From CAVWDU01 sp963840725 (lineage in GTDB: Bacteria; Pseudomonadota; Gammaproteobacteria; Pseudomonadales; Halieaceae): a stretch of DNA of 64,000 nucleotides. The first letter of the stretch is position 1. Every line of letters starts with the position of its first letter. Below are positions 61,286 through 64,000 of the stretch, one piece after another. Location of the stretch: positions 310,001 through 374,000 of the forward strand of contig CAWIZY010000016.1 in assembly GCA_963840725.1 (NCBI GenBank), in the 5' to 3' direction. The translations under genes were made by a program, and so were the position numbers. A model generated the notes under the pieces. That model saw nothing but the letters and a program-made list of their open reading frames with translations. It was not told the origin of the DNA and did not search any database.

Positions 61286-61442
61286 ATTAGTACCGACCTG
61301 GCACATTGTTGCCGGTCGGGAGGTAAGTTACCATCGAGCCTGACAAGCAGAAAATTACCCATCACTGACATTTATAAAAATCGCGTTGCGCTCTAACGAC
61401 GGTATTTTTCTGCATTTGTAGCAGATAGGATAGACAAATAGT

Positions 61443-61715
61443 ATGGACTGGAAGGTATTTCTAACCATTTTCGGCGCGGTTTTTGTAGCGGAGCTTGGTG
61501 ATAAAACTCAACTTGCGACGATGCTTTTTGCTACCGATAAGCAGGTTAGCAAATACACCGTATTTTTTGCCGCCTCTGCTGCGCTTATTGTCGCATCTGC
61601 ACTTGGTGTGTTGGCCGGCGCACTGCTTTCCGAGTACATCAACCAGCGATACCTTCACTATATAGCGGGGGTAGGATTCATTGGTATCGGTATATTCACT
61701 CTGTACAATGCATAG
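61443..61715 (+). CDS. GDT1/TMEM165 (UPF0016) family membrane protein
   Basis: A 90-residue single-domain member of the GDT1 family, Mn2+/Ca2+ cation exporters in other organisms. The hallmark FVAELGDKTQLATMLFA lies near residues 14-30, with three hydrophobic segments. Two-domain members are about 190 residues with two such motifs; half-size bacterial forms act as pairs or dimers. AGGATAG lies upstream of the ATG. Likely manganese homeostasis, by family. Confidence 0.8.
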   Translation: MDWKVFLTIFGAVFVAELGDKTQLATMLFATDKQVSKYTVFFAASAALIVASALGVLAGALLSEYINQRYLHYIAGVGFIGIGIFTLYNA

Positions 61716-62129
61716 AACATATAACAATTACGGGCAGTGCACTGACTGCCGTAGATGTTTCTGACCGACCGCCCTTGGCACATCCCTGCTGTTGGCAGGT
61801 GGCCTCGGGCGGGGCTCTGGATGGCCGCTAACTGGCCGAGAGCGGTAGTACCAGGTGTGGTAGGCTCTCGACATTCCGGTGCCAACGCGGACTCAAGGAG
61901 GGATAATCAAACACGCTACTTATAGCGATCCCTCAGAGACTCCAGCCCAGGCTCGCATTCCGGCGAAAAGATACCAATGGACTTTCCTCAGTTTGCAAGA
62001 GCCAGATTAGCGCGGGCATAAAGGTAAGTCTCTGGAGGCGCGGTTGATGTCCGCCAAAGAACCAACGGTGAGGTTTTGTTGTACTATTCTGAGAGATGTA
62101 GCTCTGTACAATCCAGAAGGTAAACAACC
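61716..62129. other. intergenic, no gene supported
   Basis: A 414-bp gap. The last 60 bp hold the probable promoter/operator of the AbrB-type gene, and the rest shows no coding pattern. Confidence 0.4.
62079..62111. promoter_or_regulatory. TTGTAC-N21-GTACAA inverted repeat
   Basis: Perfect 6-bp arms 19 bp before the AbrB-type ATG. Antitoxins of this type usually bind palindromes at their own promoter. Confidence 0.35.
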
Positions 62130-62336
62130 ATGATAGAACTGAAAATCTTTGATATCGATGGTCAGGCAGGCGTTGTCTTTCCCGAGGAGGTCATCGACGC
62201 TTTGCAGGTAAAAATCGGCGACTATCTGTTATTAGCGAAGATGCTTGACGGCAGCTACCGCTTAGCCCGCCATGACAAGAAGCAGCTGGAGCAAATGGAA
62301 CTGGTGGATGGCCAAATGCGCGAGGAAGACGCGTGA
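62130..62336 (+). CDS. AbrB/MazE-type DNA-binding protein (orphan antitoxin)
   Basis: A 68-residue swapped-hairpin AbrB-type protein: MIELKIFDIDGQAGVVFPEE, VIDALQVKIGDYLLLAKMLD, then a charged C-terminal tail LEQMELVDGQMREEDA typical of toxin-binding antitoxins. Partners are usually Doc/Fic or PIN toxins directly downstream. Here the next frame has no toxin, only a degenerate stretch (VLSLVHRDTQLGH) faintly like the start of a Doc protein. It probably represents a TA module that lost its toxin. Confidence 0.75.
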   Translation: MIELKIFDIDGQAGVVFPEEVIDALQVKIGDYLLLAKMLDGSYRLARHDKKQLEQMELVDGQMREEDA

Positions 62337-62764
62337 GTTGAACTCTTTAATCGCACCCGTCCTTAGCCTTGTGCACCGCGATACACAGCTAGGGCACCAA
62401 ACATCTGATCTTGATGCAACGCCACCTTGCGGCTCCAACGACAGCAGCTCAAGCCAGTGAACATCGCCCGTTATGGCACAAATATTCGCGGTCCGCAGGT
62501 GCATGTCCCGCTCTCACTGACAGATACCTGCCAGATGCTATTAGCATCGGAGAAAACGGGGCGGAAGGGCTATATTGAGTAAACAGCTGCCTCTCAACAT
62601 AGCGGACCTGCGATGTCTCTTCCTATGACATCCCGGCGTGTCGTGACATCCAGCCTCCGCCCTGGAACTGGCTTCAGCGAATGACCTTTTATGGCACAGA
62701 CTGTGTGAAAACGTCGTTTCATCGTGATAAATTAGATCAGGCCCACCGATGATGGAATCGACAG
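62337..62764. other. intergenic between antitoxin and IS1182 element
   Basis: 428 bp with a possible toxin relic at the start and a CTAGGGCACC word at 62389 that resembles the MITE end. The left end of the IS1182 element probably lies near 62695-62720 (CTGTGTGAAAACG). No complete gene. Confidence 0.45.
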
Positions 62765-64000
62765 ATGAAACGGTTTGTTGTTGGGGAATCGAGAGACCAG
62801 GCAACTCTATTTCCAGAGAGCCTGGATGATTATGTCGGTGAGGATAATCCGGTGCGAGTGGTCGACGTATTCGTCGATGAACTCGACTTGGGAAGTCTGG
62901 GATTTGAACGAGTTGACCCCGCCTCTACCGGCCGCCCGGCCTACCACCCAGCGACCCTTCTAAAGATTTACATCTACGGCTACCTCAACCGGGTCCAGTC
63001 CAGTCGGAGACTGGAACGTGAATCGCAGCGCAACCTTGAACTCATTTGGCTCACGGGTCGTCTCAGCCCCGATTTCAAAACCATCGCTGATTTTAGGAAA
63101 GAAAACGGCCCCGCCATTCAACAGGTGTGCAGCCAGTTTGTCCTGCTTTGTCGGCGACTTAATTTGTTGTCTCAGGGTGCCATTGCCATAGATGGCAGCA
63201 AGTTCAAAGCTGTGAATAATCGGGACAAGAATCTTACGGACAACAAACTCAAGTCTCGAATAGAACATCTGGAAAATAGTGTTGCGCGCTACCTTGATGA
63301 CCTGGATCGGGTTGACAACGAGGCTGATGAGCAGGCGCCGGAAAAGGTCAAAAATCTGAAGCATAAGATTGCAACGATCCGTAAGCACATGCAGAAATTG
63401 GTGAAAACAGGCGAACAACTCAAACAGGTTCCCGGGCGCCAGATATCTGAGACTGATCCGGATGCGCGATCAATGGTGAGTCAAGGTCGTGGCACCGGGA
63501 TGGTTGGTTACAATGTGCAAACAGCGGTAGACAGCGAGAACCACCTCATCGTCGCGCACCAGGTCACTAACGAAGCCAGCGACCGGAGACAACTTGCCAA
63601 AATGGCGCAAAGAGCCCAGGAAACGACAGGGCGAGAACATTTTGATGTACTGGCTGATCGCGGATACTACACCAGCGAAGAAATTCGCGCCTGTGAACAG
63701 CAAGGGCTTGTTCCCATGGTTCCCAAACCACTCACGTCGAACAGCCGGGCGGCCGGCCGGTTTGATAAGCGAGACTTCGAGTATATCGCTACGGACAATG
63801 AGTACGAGTGCCCCGCTGGTGAGCGTGCGATCCACCGATTCTCACGTATAGAGGCCGGACTCTTTACGCATGTTTACTGGTCATCCGCCTGCACAAAATG
63901 TGACATCCGTGAGCGCTGTACGACCGCGACGTACCGTCGAATCAAACGCTGGGAGCATGCGGATGTCCTCGATCGGATGCAAGATCGATTATCACGATCG
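62765..64000 (+). CDS. IS1182-family transposase (runs off the window)
   Basis: The frame from the ATG at 62765 stays open for 412 codons to the last base. It reads MKRFVVGESRDQATLFPESL, DDYVGEDNPVRVVDVFVDEL, GRPAYHPATLLKIYIYGYLN, RLSPDFKTIADFRKEN, the catalytic AIDGSKFKAVNNRDKN, GYNVQTAVDSENHLIVAHQV and FDVLADRGYYTSEEI. The late cysteine cluster CTKCDIRERC is also present. These are the hallmarks of IS1182 DDE transposases of about 450-520 residues. The catalytic Glu and the right end lie beyond the window. No frameshift is seen, so the element may be active. Confidence 0.9.
   Translation, partial: MKRFVVGESRDQATLFPESLDDYVGEDNPVRVVDVFVDELDLGSLGFERVDPASTGRPAYHPATLLKIYIYGYLNRVQSSRRLERESQRNLELIWLTGRLSPDFKTIADFRKENGPAIQQVCSQFVLLCRRLNLLSQGAIAIDGSKFKAVNNRDKNLTDNKLKSRIEHLENSVARYLDDLDRVDNEADEQAPEKVKNLKHKIATIRKHMQKLVKTGEQLKQVPGRQISETDPDARSMVSQGRGTGMVGYNVQTAVDSENHLIVAHQVTNEASDRRQLAKMAQRAQETTGREHFDVLADRGYYTSEEIRACEQQGLVPMVPKPLTSNSRAAGRFDKRDFEYIATDNEYECPAGERAIHRFSRIEAGLFTHVYWSSACTKCDIRERCTTATYRRIKRWEHADVLDRMQDRLSRS

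Noticed and set aside
62383..62400. CTAGGGCACC as a third full MITE
   Set aside because: Only ten bases agree with the MITE end; no second end or hairpins nearby.

Overview
The window looks like a chromosomal segment of a marine, heterotrophic gammaproteobacterium. FadE, the NAD-malic enzyme, SodB, the branched-chain dehydrogenase and the many lipoproteins would fit the Halieaceae/Cellvibrionales. That placement is inferred from protein style only; no rRNA or other phylogenetic marker is present and I see no tRNA or CRISPR array. Intact housekeeping and stress genes alternate with patches of decayed mobile DNA: IS6, IS5, IS91, IS110, IS256, IS1182 and IS3/IS481-like remnants, a group II intron tail and two MITE families.

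Layout: 1-6 kb has the C-terminal part of a Ser/Thr kinase, a YbjN-like protein, an encapsulated-ferritin-type protein without a shell gene, a secreted AstE/AspA-like protein and an AraC regulator. 6-10 kb has a DUF4185-like lipoprotein, a MITE, a rubredoxin-like zinc ribbon, YjdF and a DUF6940 protein. 10-13.6 kb follows a transposase graveyard with sodB divergent from a bacterioferritin-like gene and a glutaredoxin-MauE fusion, an iron/oxidative-stress group. 13.7-18.6 kb holds fadE, a broken MFS gene and maeA. 18.7-26.5 kb is bracketed by two 865-bp direct repeats carrying an IS91-type transposase remnant, and contains a sulfotransferase, a secreted protein, an IS256 element and a group II intron tail inserted in that IS256's end. 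26.5-30.7 kb has a PLD-VTT fusion coupled to an endonuclease/phosphatase-fold gene, another IS91 remnant and hdeD.

31-43 kb: two adjoining MITEs, an 834-residue surface-type protein with a duplicated 3' scrap upstream, a QEGLA-motif (MATCAP-type) metallopeptidase, an inverted duplication of a lipoprotein pair of which one copy has collapsed into a chimera, an M1 aminopeptidase and an OPT transporter pseudogene. 43-51 kb: a TAXI-type binding protein, then ArsR-carbonic anhydrase-SulP, an intact inorganic-carbon operon with a tandem operator, followed by a degraded companion set (divergent isocitrate-dehydrogenase-like gene, ArsR pseudogene, DabA-like fragment) and a LysR regulator.

52-57.5 kb is the most interesting operon: branched-chain 2-oxoacid dehydrogenase E1-alpha, E1-beta and E2 followed 32 bp later by a Hanks-type protein kinase. 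The E1-alpha keeps the serine of the loop that is phosphorylated in the mitochondrial enzyme, which suggests a phospho-regulated bacterial branched-chain dehydrogenase. 57.8-64 kb returns to mobile-element debris around a frameshifted secreted hydrolase, a GDT1-type transporter, an AbrB-type antitoxin without toxin, and an IS1182 transposase running off the end of the window.
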